A stretch of DNA of 36,532 nt, from contig JACSRE010000410.1 in the NCBI GenBank assembly GCA_014879945.1, positions 1 to 36,532 of the forward strand, written 5' to 3'. The translations under genes and the position numbers were made by a program. Positions 19,200 to 26,477 of this stretch are shown here, in pieces (the first letter of the stretch is position 1; each line of letters starts with the position of its first letter). Source of the stretch: Myxococcus sp. (GTDB taxonomy: Bacteria; Myxococcota; Myxococcia; Myxococcales; Myxococcaceae). The notes under the pieces are model-generated. The model was not told the DNA's origin and did not search any database. It saw only the letters and a list, made by a program, of their open reading frames with translations.

Positions 19200-19913
19200 A
19201 TGTCGCTCACCGTCACCGTGCTCGAGGTGCCCGCCCGCTTCGGGGACCCCGACCGCCAGCGCGAGTGGATCGCCGAGCGCCTCGCGCGCCAGGCGCCCGG
19301 TGGCGTGGTGGTGCTGCCCGAGACGTGCCTGACCGGCTACGTGTCGCCGTCGGGCGGGTTCGACCTCACGCCGTTCGCGGAGCCGCTGGAGGGCCCTCAG
19401 CTCGACGCGCTCAAGGCCCTGGCCGCCGGCTTCGAGACCTGGGTCATCGGGCCGGTCGTCGAGCGTGAGGGGGAGCGCGCCTTCAACACCTCGCTGGTGG
19501 TCGGCCCCGACGGCTCGGTCGCCGCGCACTACCGCAAGCGACACCCCTGGTACCCCGAGACGTGGGCGACCGCCGGCGACCTCCCCTTCCCCCGCTTCGA
19601 GCTGGGCGGGCTGCGGTGCACCCTGGCGGTCTGCTTCGACGTTCACTTCCTCGTCGACGAGGCCGCCGAGGTGCTCGGCGACGTCGACGTGCTCTTCTTC
19701 CCCTCGGCGTGGGTCGACTCCGAGGGGGACTCACGGCCGGGGCACCTGACGACGCTCGCGCGCGACTTCGGCGTGCACGTCGTCAACGCCAACTGGGGCG
19801 CAGGGCTGCCCCGCGTGCCTGGCCAGGGTGGGTCGATGGTGGTGGCGCCGACGGGCGAGGTGGTGGCTCGCACCACGCCGGGCATCGACCGGCTCGACGT
19901 GCGCCTCGATTGA
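19200..19913 (+). CDS. Carbon-nitrogen hydrolase (nitrilase superfamily)
   Basis: The 237-residue amidase-type enzyme has the Glu-Lys-Cys catalytic set: Glu41 (VVLPETCLTGY), Lys113 (HYRKRHPW) and Cys145 (LAVCFDVHF), plus the accessory Glu120 (WYPETWATAG). The end GGSMVVAPTGEVVA is typical. The fold is cytosolic and the substrate is probably a linear or cyclic amide. It is slightly short for the family (usually 260-300) but no motif is missing. It starts 37 bases from the divergent reductase. No Shine-Dalgarno sequence is visible before ATG 19200, which fits a leaderless or very short leader transcript. Confidence 0.9.
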   Translation: MSLTVTVLEVPARFGDPDRQREWIAERLARQAPGGVVVLPETCLTGYVSPSGGFDLTPFAEPLEGPQLDALKALAAGFETWVIGPVVEREGERAFNTSLVVGPDGSVAAHYRKRHPWYPETWATAGDLPFPRFELGGLRCTLAVCFDVHFLVDEAAEVLGDVDVLFFPSAWVDSEGDSRPGHLTTLARDFGVHVVNANWGAGLPRVPGQGGSMVVAPTGEVVARTTPGIDRLDVRLD

Positions 19914-19944
19914 CGCGCGCGGGCCGGTAGGTCATGGGCAGCGC

Positions 19945-20955
19945 ATGGCCTCCCTCGCCTCCCTGCTCCCCGCCGCCATCGACGCCCGCGCCGGGCTGAT
20001 CGACGCCGAACACCACTCGGCGTGCCGGCTCTTCAACGGCTTCGTCGAGGGCCTGCCCGCGCTGGCGGTCGACCTCTACGGCACCACCCTCGTCATCTAC
20101 GACCACTCGGACTCGAAGACCGGCGACGAAGCGCTCGCGCGCGAGGCCCTCGCGATCGCGCGTGAGAAGCTCCCGTTCATCTCGAGCGCGCTGTGGAAGG
20201 TGCGCAGCGCCGAGAACACCGAGACCCGCAACGGCGTGATGCTGCTGGGCGACGAGAAGCAGCTGTGCCGCCGGGTGAAGGAAGACGGCGTCTGGTACGC
20301 GCTGGCCCTGCGCCTGAACCGCGACGCCAGCCTCTACCTCGACACCCGCGCCCTGCGCGCCTGGGCGAAGGCGACCCTCGGCGGCAAGCGCGTGCTCAAC
20401 ACCTTCGCGTACACCGCGAGCCTGGGCGTCGCGGCGAAGGCCGGCGGCGCCAGCGAGGTGCTCAACACCGACCTCAACAACGCCTTCCTCACCGTGGGCC
20501 GCGACTCGTGGTCGATGAACAAGTGGCCGGTGAAGCGGCCCGAGTTCCGCGAGGGCGACTTCTTCGACGTGGTGGGCCAGCTCAAGCGAGACCGCCGGCT
20601 CTTCGACTGCGTCTTCGTGGACCCGCCGCTGTTCTCGGTCACCGATCAGGGCCGCGTCGACCTCGTGGCCGACATGGAGCGCCTGCTCAACAAGGTGCGG
20701 CCGCTCATCGCGCACGAGGGCTACCTGGTGGCGGTCAACAACGCCGTCTTCGTTCCCGGCGCCGACTTCCAGGCCGCGCTCGACCGGCTGTGCGCCGACG
20801 GCTTCATGACGCTCGACCAGCGCATCAGCGCGCCGATGGACTTCCTGGGCACTGAGGCGACGCGCGTCGGTAAGCCCCCGGCCGACCCGGCGCCCTTCAC
20901 GCACTCGACCAAGATGGCGGTGCTGCGGGTGACGCGCAAAGACGGCAAGCGCTGA
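19945..20955 (+). CDS. Class I SAM-dependent methyltransferase of the RlmI/RlmK (COG1092) rRNA type
   Basis: The 336-residue protein opens with AGLIDAEHHSACRLFNG and GLPALAVDLYGTTLVIYDHS, the linker domain of RlmI-like enzymes. A Rossmann domain follows with VLNTFAYTASLGVAAKAGG (SAM motif I region), EVLNTDLNNAFL and the catalytic-loop motif IV VDPPLFS. Such enzymes make m5C or m7G in 23S rRNA. The N-terminal PUA domain of RlmI seems to be absent or reduced, so target specificity cannot be assigned. ATG 19945 is chosen because longer readings run into the nitrilase gene in the wrong frame. Confidence 0.87.
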   Translation: MASLASLLPAAIDARAGLIDAEHHSACRLFNGFVEGLPALAVDLYGTTLVIYDHSDSKTGDEALAREALAIAREKLPFISSALWKVRSAENTETRNGVMLLGDEKQLCRRVKEDGVWYALALRLNRDASLYLDTRALRAWAKATLGGKRVLNTFAYTASLGVAAKAGGASEVLNTDLNNAFLTVGRDSWSMNKWPVKRPEFREGDFFDVVGQLKRDRRLFDCVFVDPPLFSVTDQGRVDLVADMERLLNKVRPLIAHEGYLVAVNNAVFVPGADFQAALDRLCADGFMTLDQRISAPMDFLGTEATRVGKPPADPAPFTHSTKMAVLRVTRKDGKR

Positions 20956-21005
20956 GCGTTTGTCGTTCGCGCCTTCGAGGTGACGGGCTACACGGGCCTC
21001 GACGT

Positions 21006-21015
21006 CCCCCCCCCC
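21006..21015 (+). repeat. Run of ten cytosines upstream of the SRPBCC gene
   Basis: A C10 homopolymer lies 18 bases before ATG 21034. If translation began at the in-frame GTG 20980, the tract would lie inside the coding region, where slippage would change the frame. With the preferred start it lies in the leader. Confidence 0.8.
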
Positions 21016-21033
21016 GCAGTCCTCGAGGCACCC

Positions 21034-21666
21034 ATGATCAAGAAGATCGCCATTGGCCTTGGTGTGGTCGTCGTCCTGTTGCTGGTCGTCATCGCGACGC
21101 GGCCCTCGACGTTCGAGGTGAAGCGCTCGCTGCAGATGGGCGCCCCGCCTGAGATCGTCTACGCGCACGTCATCGACTTCCGCGAGTGGGCCCGGTGGTC
21201 GCCGTGGGACCAGATGGACCCGAAGATGACGAAGACGTACTCGGGCGCCGAGACCGGCGTGGGCTCGAAGTACGCGTGGGCCGGTGACCGCGACACCGTG
21301 GGCAGCGGCTCGATGACCATCGAGACGGCGAAGCCCAGCGAGGCCATCGGCATCAAGCTCGAGTTCACGGTGCCCTTCGCCACCACCAACCAGACCGACT
21401 TCGCCTTCACCCCGGCCGCCGGCGGCACCAACGTGACGTGGTCGATGAAGGGCACCAACGACTTCATGGGCAAGGCCTTCTCGCTGGTGATGGACATGGA
21501 CAAGATGGTGGGCGCCGACTTCGAGAAGGGCCTCGCCACGCTCAAGACGCACGCCGAGGCTGCCGCGAAGAAGGCCGCCGACGAGAAGGCGGCCGCAGAG
21601 AAGGCCGCAGCCGACGCCGCCGCAGCAGCCGCCGCCGCACCTGCCGCCGACGCCGGCACACCTTGA
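21034..21666 (+). CDS. Membrane-anchored SRPBCC (START/polyketide-cyclase-like) protein
   Basis: ATG 21034 gives 210 residues. A membrane anchor or signal (about residues 3-23, KKIAIGLGVVVVLLLVVIA) precedes an SRPBCC domain (about 30-175). The domain contains RSLQMGAPPEIVYAHVIDF, REWARWSPWDQMDPKM, YSGAETGVGSKYAWAGD and the late TWSMKGTND..MGKAF segment, the familiar pattern of the 'polyketide cyclase/dehydrase' group. These proteins form a hydrophobic cavity for lipids or aromatic ligands. An Ala/Lys/Glu-rich helical tail of about 40 residues ends the protein and is low-complexity. The anchor suggests the pocket faces the periplasm. The ligand is unknown. Confidence 0.85.
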   Translation: MIKKIAIGLGVVVVLLLVVIATRPSTFEVKRSLQMGAPPEIVYAHVIDFREWARWSPWDQMDPKMTKTYSGAETGVGSKYAWAGDRDTVGSGSMTIETAKPSEAIGIKLEFTVPFATTNQTDFAFTPAAGGTNVTWSMKGTNDFMGKAFSLVMDMDKMVGADFEKGLATLKTHAEAAAKKAADEKAAAEKAAADAAAAAAAAPAADAGTP

Positions 21667-21705
21667 CGTTGAAGCGCCGGCGCGCGTGAGGTGAAAGGGG
21701 CGCCC

Positions 21706-22314
21706 GTGAGTTCACGCCCTGTCGCCTTCGACGCCGACTACTACAGCCGCTACTACGAGAACCCCGACACCCGCATCTACGACCAGGCCCGTCACGCGCA
21801 CCTCATCGAGGGCGTGATGGGGCTCCTGGCCTGGTTCGGGTGGCCGGTCGACTCGGTGCTCGACGTGGGCGCGGGCGTCGGCTGGTGGAAGACGTGGCTC
21901 AAGAAGCACCGCAAGCACGTGCGCTACCTCGGCACCGAGCTCGAGCCAGCCATCTGCAAGCGCTACGGACACCAGCAGGCCGACATCCGCACCTGGCGCG
22001 CCGACCGCCGCTTCGACCTCGTCGTCTGCCACGGGGTCTTGCCCTACGTCGACGGCCCCAGCCTGCCCGCCGCCATCGAGAACCTCGCCGCCAGCTGCGA
22101 GGGCTTTCTGTACCTCGAGGCGATCACCAGGCGCGACGTGGCTGGCAACGTGGACACCGAGCTGACCGACACCCGCGTCCACCAGCGCTCGGCCGCCACC
22201 TACCGCCGGCTGCTGTCGCCCCACTTCCGTCAGGTCGGGGCTGGGCTCTGGGCGCGCCGCGACGCTGCGCTCGTCTTCTACGAGCTGGAAGTCCCGGTCG
22301 ACCGCGTGCGATGA
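21706..22314 (+). CDS. Class I SAM-dependent methyltransferase, 202 aa
   Basis: A Rossmann methyltransferase with motif I VLDVGAGVGWWKTWL, the acidic loop end YLGTELEPAICKRYG, and motif IV FDLVVCHGVLPYVDG. The N-terminal AFDADYYSRYYENPDTRIYD resembles small-molecule or biotin-type methyltransferases. GTG 21706 is preferred because AAAGGGG lies 5 bases upstream (21694-21700). GTG 21691, in frame, would put that purine tract inside the gene. The protein is soluble with no obvious substrate-domain hints. It is on the same strand as the SRPBCC gene, with a 39-base gap, so cotranscription is likely. Confidence 0.83.
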   Translation: MSSRPVAFDADYYSRYYENPDTRIYDQARHAHLIEGVMGLLAWFGWPVDSVLDVGAGVGWWKTWLKKHRKHVRYLGTELEPAICKRYGHQQADIRTWRADRRFDLVVCHGVLPYVDGPSLPAAIENLAASCEGFLYLEAITRRDVAGNVDTELTDTRVHQRSAATYRRLLSPHFRQVGAGLWARRDAALVFYELEVPVDRVR

Positions 22315-22389
22315 CCGCTTGAGCCTCGTCATGGAAGGCAGGCCCGCGCCGCGAGAAGACCAGCGCTTCACGAGCACCCGAGGTTCTCC

Positions 22390-22830
22390 ATGAGTTCCAT
22401 TTCGACGTTGTTCACGCCCCACCACCACCTCTGTGACGAGGCCTTCGCCGACGCCGAGGCCGCGGGCGCCGAGGGCCGCTGGGCCGACGCGGCTGCTGCG
22501 ACGGCCCGGTTCTCGAGCCTGATGGAGGTGCACCTGCGCGCCGAGGAGGACACGCTCTTCCCCGCGTTCGAGGCGGCCACCGGCATGACGCAGGGGCCCA
22601 CCCAGGTGATGCGCATGGAGCACGGCCACGTGCGCGCCCTCATTCAGCGCATGGAGCGCGCGCTCACCGCGAAGGACGCCGACGAGTTCGCGGGCGCCGC
22701 CGAGACGATGCTGGTGCTGATGCAGCAGCACAACCTCAAGGAGGAGCGCATGCTCTACCCGATGTGCGACCAGGCCCTCGGTGGCGACGGCGACCTCTTC
22801 GCGAAGCTGAGCGCGCAGCTGGCGCCGTGA
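22390..22830 (+). CDS. Hemerythrin/HHE cation-binding domain protein
   Basis: This 146-residue four-helix bundle should hold a non-haem di-iron site. Candidate ligands are His12 (TPHHHLCDE), His48 and Glu52 (MEVHLRAEEDTLFP), His78 (MEHGHVR), and His114 and Glu118 (QQHNLKEERMLYP), a full HHE set in the usual order. Such proteins bind O2 or NO or store iron; RIC/YtfE-like members repair Fe-S clusters after NO damage. Its stop overlaps the DUF2249 start (GTGA), which in turn overlaps the membrane-protein start. Hemerythrin plus DUF2249 is a recurrent pairing around nitric-oxide and denitrification genes, so a role in NO/O2 handling is a reasonable inference. GAGG precedes ATG 22390. Confidence 0.9.
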   Translation: MSSISTLFTPHHHLCDEAFADAEAAGAEGRWADAAAATARFSSLMEVHLRAEEDTLFPAFEAATGMTQGPTQVMRMEHGHVRALIQRMERALTAKDADEFAGAAETMLVLMQQHNLKEERMLYPMCDQALGGDGDLFAKLSAQLAP

Positions 22831-23045
22831 CGGACCTGCGGCTCGACGCGCGCGAGCTGTTGCCGCCCGAGCCCATGCAGCGGGTGATGGCGGCGTTGCC
22901 GACCCTGGGCCCCGAAGACGTGCTGACGTTGCTCCTCTACCGCGAGCCGTTCCCCCTCTACGCGGCGCTGGAGCAGCGCGGCTTCACCTGGCGCACCACC
23001 CTGGCCGACGACGGCACCTACACCATCGAGGTGCGTCGACGATGA
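22827..23045 (+). CDS. DUF2249 domain protein, 72 aa
   Basis: The start GTG 22827 lies in the 4-base overlap with the hemerythrin stop. The small protein shows the DUF2249 pattern: LDARELLPPEPMQRVM, a central TLLLYREPFPLYAALEQRGF, then WRTTLADDGTYTIEV. The fold is SirA/TusA-like in general shape and has no cysteine here, so sulfur transfer is unlikely. It is probably an adaptor or regulatory partner of the hemerythrin and the membrane protein. Its stop overlaps the next start (ATGA). The longer in-frame reading would overlap hemerythrin and is rejected. Confidence 0.85.
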   Translation: MTDLRLDARELLPPEPMQRVMAALPTLGPEDVLTLLLYREPFPLYAALEQRGFTWRTTLADDGTYTIEVRRR

Positions 23046-24331
23046 GCGCGGCGTTGTCGTTCGAGCAGGCGCCGCCCCTCTCGGTGCCCCACCGCTTCTT
23101 CCTCACCGGCCCGCTCTTCGGGGTGGCGGCCGGCGTGCTGGTGGCGCTGCGGGGCGACGAGGTGGTGCTGAGCCGGTGGTCGATGGCGACGTTCGCGGCG
23201 GTGCACCTCGTCACCGTCGGCTTCATGCTCCAGGTGATGTGCGGCGCGCTGATGCAGTTCTTGCCGGTCGCCGCGGGCGCCAACGTGTGGAGGCCGCGGC
23301 TCGTGGCCGGCGTCGTTCACCCCTCGCTCACCCTCGGCGCCGTCGCGCTCACCGCGGGGTTCCTCGGGGCGGGGGCCGACGCCATGCGCGCGGCGGTGGT
23401 GCTGCTGGGCGCGGGGCTGACGGCCTTCGTCGCGGTGACGGGCTTGGGGCTGGCGCGCTCGCCGGCGATCGGGCCGACGCTCCTGCTGCTGCGGAGCGCG
23501 GTGGCGGCGCTCGCGGTGACGGCGGGCCTCGGCGTCGCGCTCGCGGCCATCTTCGCCTGGGGCGCGGCGCTGCCGCTGGTTCAGCTCGTCCACCTGCACG
23601 CGGCGTGGGGCCTGGGCGGCTGGGCGCTCCTGCTGGTCATCGCGGTCGCGCTGTTGGTGGTGCCGATGTTCCAGCTGACGCCGCCCTACCCGGTGCGCTT
23701 TTCGCGTGGCCTGGGGCTGGCCGTCGCCGGTGCGCTGGCCGCGTGGACCGTGGGCGTGGTGCTCGACGTGGCGGCGCTCGACGTGGTGGCGACCAGCTTC
23801 GGCGTCGGCGCGCTGGGCGCGTTCGCCGTGAAGACGCTGCACCTGCAGTCGAAGCGCCGCCGAAAGGTGCTCGACACCACCGTCTTCGCGTGGCGCGTCG
23901 GCCTGGGGTGCCTGCTCGTCGCTGGCGCCGCGCTGGTGGCGCTGCGTCTGCCCTTGCCGGCGCTCGCCCGCGCGCGGCTCGAGTACCTGCTGGGCGTCGC
24001 ATTGGTGGCCGGCGCCTTCCCCGCGATGATGGCGGGCATGCTGTACAAGATCGTCGGCTTCATCGAGTGGCTGCACCTTCAGCGGGTGATGGCCGTGCCG
24101 CCGACGATGCAGAAGGTGCTGCCCGACGCGCGCGCGCGCTGGCAGTGGCGGGTGTTCACGGGCGCGGTGCTCCTGCTGGTCGGCGGGGCGCTCTGGCCCC
24201 CGCTGGCGCGGCTCGGAGGGCTCGGCTTCGCGGCGGCCTGCGTCATCCTCGAGCTCCACCTCATCTCGGCGACGCGGCTCTACCTTCGGCTCAGCGCCGC
24301 GGCGGCACTCGAGACGCCGGCGACGCCCTGA
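23042..24331 (+). CDS. Polytopic membrane protein (about 11-12 helices), NnrS/haem-copper-oxidase-subunit-I-like
   Basis: The 429-residue, strongly hydrophobic protein has conserved-looking histidines in or near helices: PHRFFLTGP, FAAVHLVTVGFMLQVMCGALMQFLPV, VVHPSLTLG, QLVHLHAAWGLGGWALL, FIEWLHLQRVM and ILELHLIS. The 'HLVTVGFM..GALMQFLPV' and 'HLHAAWGLGGW' segments resemble NnrS and the related subunit-I-like proteins found with nitric-oxide genes; these proteins are haem- and copper-containing. I cannot tell NnrS from its relatives by eye. The gene is coupled to DUF2249 and hemerythrin by ATGA and GTGA overlaps and ends this three-gene unit. It may sense or protect against NO or use O2 (inference). 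Confidence 0.75.
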   Translation: MSAALSFEQAPPLSVPHRFFLTGPLFGVAAGVLVALRGDEVVLSRWSMATFAAVHLVTVGFMLQVMCGALMQFLPVAAGANVWRPRLVAGVVHPSLTLGAVALTAGFLGAGADAMRAAVVLLGAGLTAFVAVTGLGLARSPAIGPTLLLLRSAVAALAVTAGLGVALAAIFAWGAALPLVQLVHLHAAWGLGGWALLLVIAVALLVVPMFQLTPPYPVRFSRGLGLAVAGALAAWTVGVVLDVAALDVVATSFGVGALGAFAVKTLHLQSKRRRKVLDTTVFAWRVGLGCLLVAGAALVALRLPLPALARARLEYLLGVALVAGAFPAMMAGMLYKIVGFIEWLHLQRVMAVPPTMQKVLPDARARWQWRVFTGAVLLLVGGALWPPLARLGGLGFAAACVILELHLISATRLYLRLSAAAALETPATP

Positions 24332-24551
24332 CGCTGCGTCGGGCTGCGGGCTCCTCAGGCCACGGCCCGCCGCCGGCCCGCGCGTCAGTCCGCGCTCGAC
24401 CAATCCTGCGTCGCACTCGTGCGGGAGGTGGGCCTCGGTCGGTGAGCGGCGCGCCAGCCGTCGCGCGCTCCGCCGCTGATGGCGAACGCGCACCGCGGCC
24501 GTGGACGGCGCGGGTTGCGGTGCCCGACGCAGGTCTGTCAGACCGCGGCCC
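24332..24551. other. Intergenic region of 220 bp
   Basis: This region lies between the membrane protein and the SUMF1-type lipoprotein, both on the plus strand. It is GC-rich, with a 6-bp GCGCGC dyad at 24449-24468 that is too common in such DNA to call. It should contain the promoter of the downstream lipoprotein. No gene is supported. Confidence 0.35.
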
Positions 24552-25679
24552 ATGCGCGGCTCCCTCTGCCTGGCCCTCGCCTTCTTCGCCGCCTGTGGGC
24601 CCGATGACTCGACGCGTGACGCAGGCGCGCCGCTCGACCCGGGACTGCTGGCCGACGCCGGGCTGCGCGCCGACGCGGGCGTCGATGACGCTGGCGCTCC
24701 CGACGCAGGCGGAGGGCTCGATGCCGGCCCCAAAGACGGAGGCGACGGGCTCGACGCGGGCGCCGATGACGCAGGGACCGGACTCGACGCGGGCGCCCCG
24801 GACGCAGGTGGCGGGGCTGACGCAGGCGCTCGCGATGCTGGCGGCTCCGCCGACGCAGGCCCCCTCGTCACCTGCACGGCGGCCGGCCTGCCCGGCACGT
24901 GCATCGACGTCTCGGACTGTCGCGACACGCGCCGGCCCACGCCCGGCCTGTGCCCCGGGAGCGCCGCCATTCAGTGCTGCACGCCGCGCTACGCCAACAC
25001 GTGCGACCCCAACGCGCGCCCCGCTCCCAACGCGGGCCTCGTCGAAGCGCCTGGGGCCGGGGGCTGCCCGCCCGGCATGGTGAGCGTCGGCACCTTCTGC
25101 ATCGATCGCTACGAGGCGTTCCTCGAGGAGCTCGACGGCGGCGCGTGGTGCCCCTTCGTCAACCCCGGCGGTCGGCGCCTGCGGGCGCGCTCGGCCAGCG
25201 GCGCGGTGCCACAGGGCTTCATCACGCAGGTGCAGGCCACCGCCGCGTGCCTCGAGACAAGCAAGCGCCTGTGCACCGACGCGGAGTGGCTGCGCGCCTG
25301 TCGTGGCCCGGCCAACACCACCTACCCCTACGGCAACACCCGGCTGACCGGCGTCTGCAACGATCGCCGCGCCGTGCACCCGGCGGTCGAGCTCTACGGC
25401 ACCAGCGCCTCGTGGATCTTCAGCCACATCGACAGCCCGTGCCTCAACCAGCTCGACGGCGGCCTGGCGAGAGCGGGCGACTTCTCTGGCTGCGCCTCGG
25501 CTGAGGGCGTGTTCGACCTGATGGGCAACCTGCACGAGTGGACGGCCGACCCCGCCGGCACGTTCCGCGGCGGCTTCTACGTCGACACCGTCATCAACGG
25601 GAACGGCTGCCTCTACGCGACGACCGCGCACGACGTCTCGCACTGGGACTACTCGACGGGGTTCCGCTGCTGCCGGTGA
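24552..25679 (+). CDS. Lipoprotein with Asp-Ala-Gly linker and SUMF1/FGE-sulfatase-like domain
   Basis: ATG 24552 begins a lipoprotein signal (MRGSLCLALAFFAAC, lipid Cys15). A low-complexity linker of DAG-type repeats (about residues 22-107) keeps the C-terminal domain away from the membrane. After a short Cys-rich section comes a SUMF1 fold: GCPPGMVSVGTFCIDRYEAF, RLCTDAEWLRACRG, YPYGN, GVFDLMGNLHEWTAD, FRGGFY and the closing STGFRCC. In catalytic FGE two Cu-binding cysteines five residues apart precede the GFRC end. Here only the second (NGC at the equivalent place) is seen, so formylglycine-generating activity is doubtful and a binding or structural role is more likely. The protein is probably on the outer membrane or cell surface. 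Confidence 0.85.
   Translation: MRGSLCLALAFFAACGPDDSTRDAGAPLDPGLLADAGLRADAGVDDAGAPDAGGGLDAGPKDGGDGLDAGADDAGTGLDAGAPDAGGGADAGARDAGGSADAGPLVTCTAAGLPGTCIDVSDCRDTRRPTPGLCPGSAAIQCCTPRYANTCDPNARPAPNAGLVEAPGAGGCPPGMVSVGTFCIDRYEAFLEELDGGAWCPFVNPGGRRLRARSASGAVPQGFITQVQATAACLETSKRLCTDAEWLRACRGPANTTYPYGNTRLTGVCNDRRAVHPAVELYGTSASWIFSHIDSPCLNQLDGGLARAGDFSGCASAEGVFDLMGNLHEWTADPAGTFRGGFYVDTVINGNGCLYATTAHDVSHWDYSTGFRCCR
24615..24872 (+). repeat. Low-complexity Asp-Ala-Gly linker
   Basis: About a dozen irregular GAC-GC(A/G/C)-GG(N) triplet groups encode DAG or DAGA units. The Gly/Ala/Asp spacer is typical of myxobacterial surface lipoproteins. No exact DNA repeat unit is kept. Confidence 0.7.
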
Positions 25680-25683
25680 GCCG

Positions 25684-26361
25684 TCACTTCACGCCGAGGG
25701 CCTGCCTCACCTCGGCGATCGGCTTGCCGCCGTAGCGCGCCTTCACCTGCGCCAGGGTGCCGAAGGAGCGGGTGTGCATGCGGTCGACGTAGAGCGTACC
25801 GTCGAGGTGATCGACCTCGTGCTGCAGAATGCGCGCAGGCCACCCCTTCACCCGCCACGTCTGAGGCTGCCCCTTCTCGTCGAGGCCTGACACCTCGACC
25901 TCACGCCAGCGCTCGACGAGCCCGGCGAAGCCGGCGACCGAGAGACACCCCTCGAAGAAGGTGACGCGCTCCTCGCCGATGGGCGTGAGCGTGGGGTTGA
26001 CGATGACGCGGAGCGGGACAGGCCGACGCTCGCGCTCGTCGCGCTCCTGCTGCGTCAGCGAGGCCTGGAGCTCCGGCGGGTCTTCGAGCACCAGCACCCG
26101 CCATGAGACGCCCAGCTGGGGCGCCGCCAGGCCCACCCCGGGCGCCTTGCGCATGGCGTCGGTCATCCGGGTGATGAGCTGCTGGAACTCAGGCGTGGCG
26201 ATCTGCTCGACGGGAACGTCCGTCGCGCGGGCCCGCAGCACGGGGTCGCCGGTCTGCACGATGGGGTTCTCGAGCGCGTCCACCTGGGCTCCTGTCTTCA
26301 TCGCCGAGCCGCTGGTGGCACAGGCGGTCGCAAACACTGCAACTATGACCAGGACTCTCAT
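25684..26361 (-). CDS. Peptide deformylase with a lipoprotein-like signal sequence
   Basis: All three deformylase motifs are present, numbered from ATG 26361: Gly75-Gln82 (GVGLAAPQ), EGCLS with the metal ligand Cys139, and HEVDH with His181, Glu182 and His185. The enzyme normally removes formyl from nascent proteins in the cytosol. Here the N-terminus is MRVLVIVAVFATAC, a short hydrophobic stretch ending in a lipobox-like ATAC (Cys14). The start is supported by AGGAGG at 26370-26375, 8 bases upstream. An internal ATG at 26301 would give a cytosolic enzyme but has no visible ribosome-binding site. An insertion of about 15 residues (QASLTQQERDERERR) lies between motifs 1 and 2. The gene diverges from the Nudix gene. 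Confidence 0.88.
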   Translation of the reverse strand: MRVLVIVAVFATACATSGSAMKTGAQVDALENPIVQTGDPVLRARATDVPVEQIATPEFQQLITRMTDAMRKAPGVGLAAPQLGVSWRVLVLEDPPELQASLTQQERDERERRPVPLRVIVNPTLTPIGEERVTFFEGCLSVAGFAGLVERWREVEVSGLDEKGQPQTWRVKGWPARILQHEVDHLDGTLYVDRMHTRSFGTLAQVKARYGGKPIAEVRQALGVK

Positions 26362-26369
26362 CGGCGGCC

Positions 26370-26375
26370 CCTCCT
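26370..26375 (-). promoter_or_regulatory. Strong Shine-Dalgarno AGGAGG that fixes the deformylase start
   Basis: On the minus strand, AGGAGG lies 8 bases before ATG 26361. It is the best ribosome-binding site near this gene. The alternative start 60 bases further in (26301) is preceded by CCAGCGGCTCGGCG, with no purine tract. Confidence 0.75.
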
Positions 26376-26477
26376 CGCGAGGCCGAAGAGAACACAGCAG
26401 AAGCGGTGCCCGAACGCGCTCATCATTTCACCCGAGGCCCTCGTGCCTCTGCTGAGCCGACGCGTTAGACGACGGCC

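Noticed and set aside
24449-24468. GCGCGC dyad as a terminator after the membrane protein
   Set aside because: It has only six base pairs of alternating GC and no T-run; expected by chance here.
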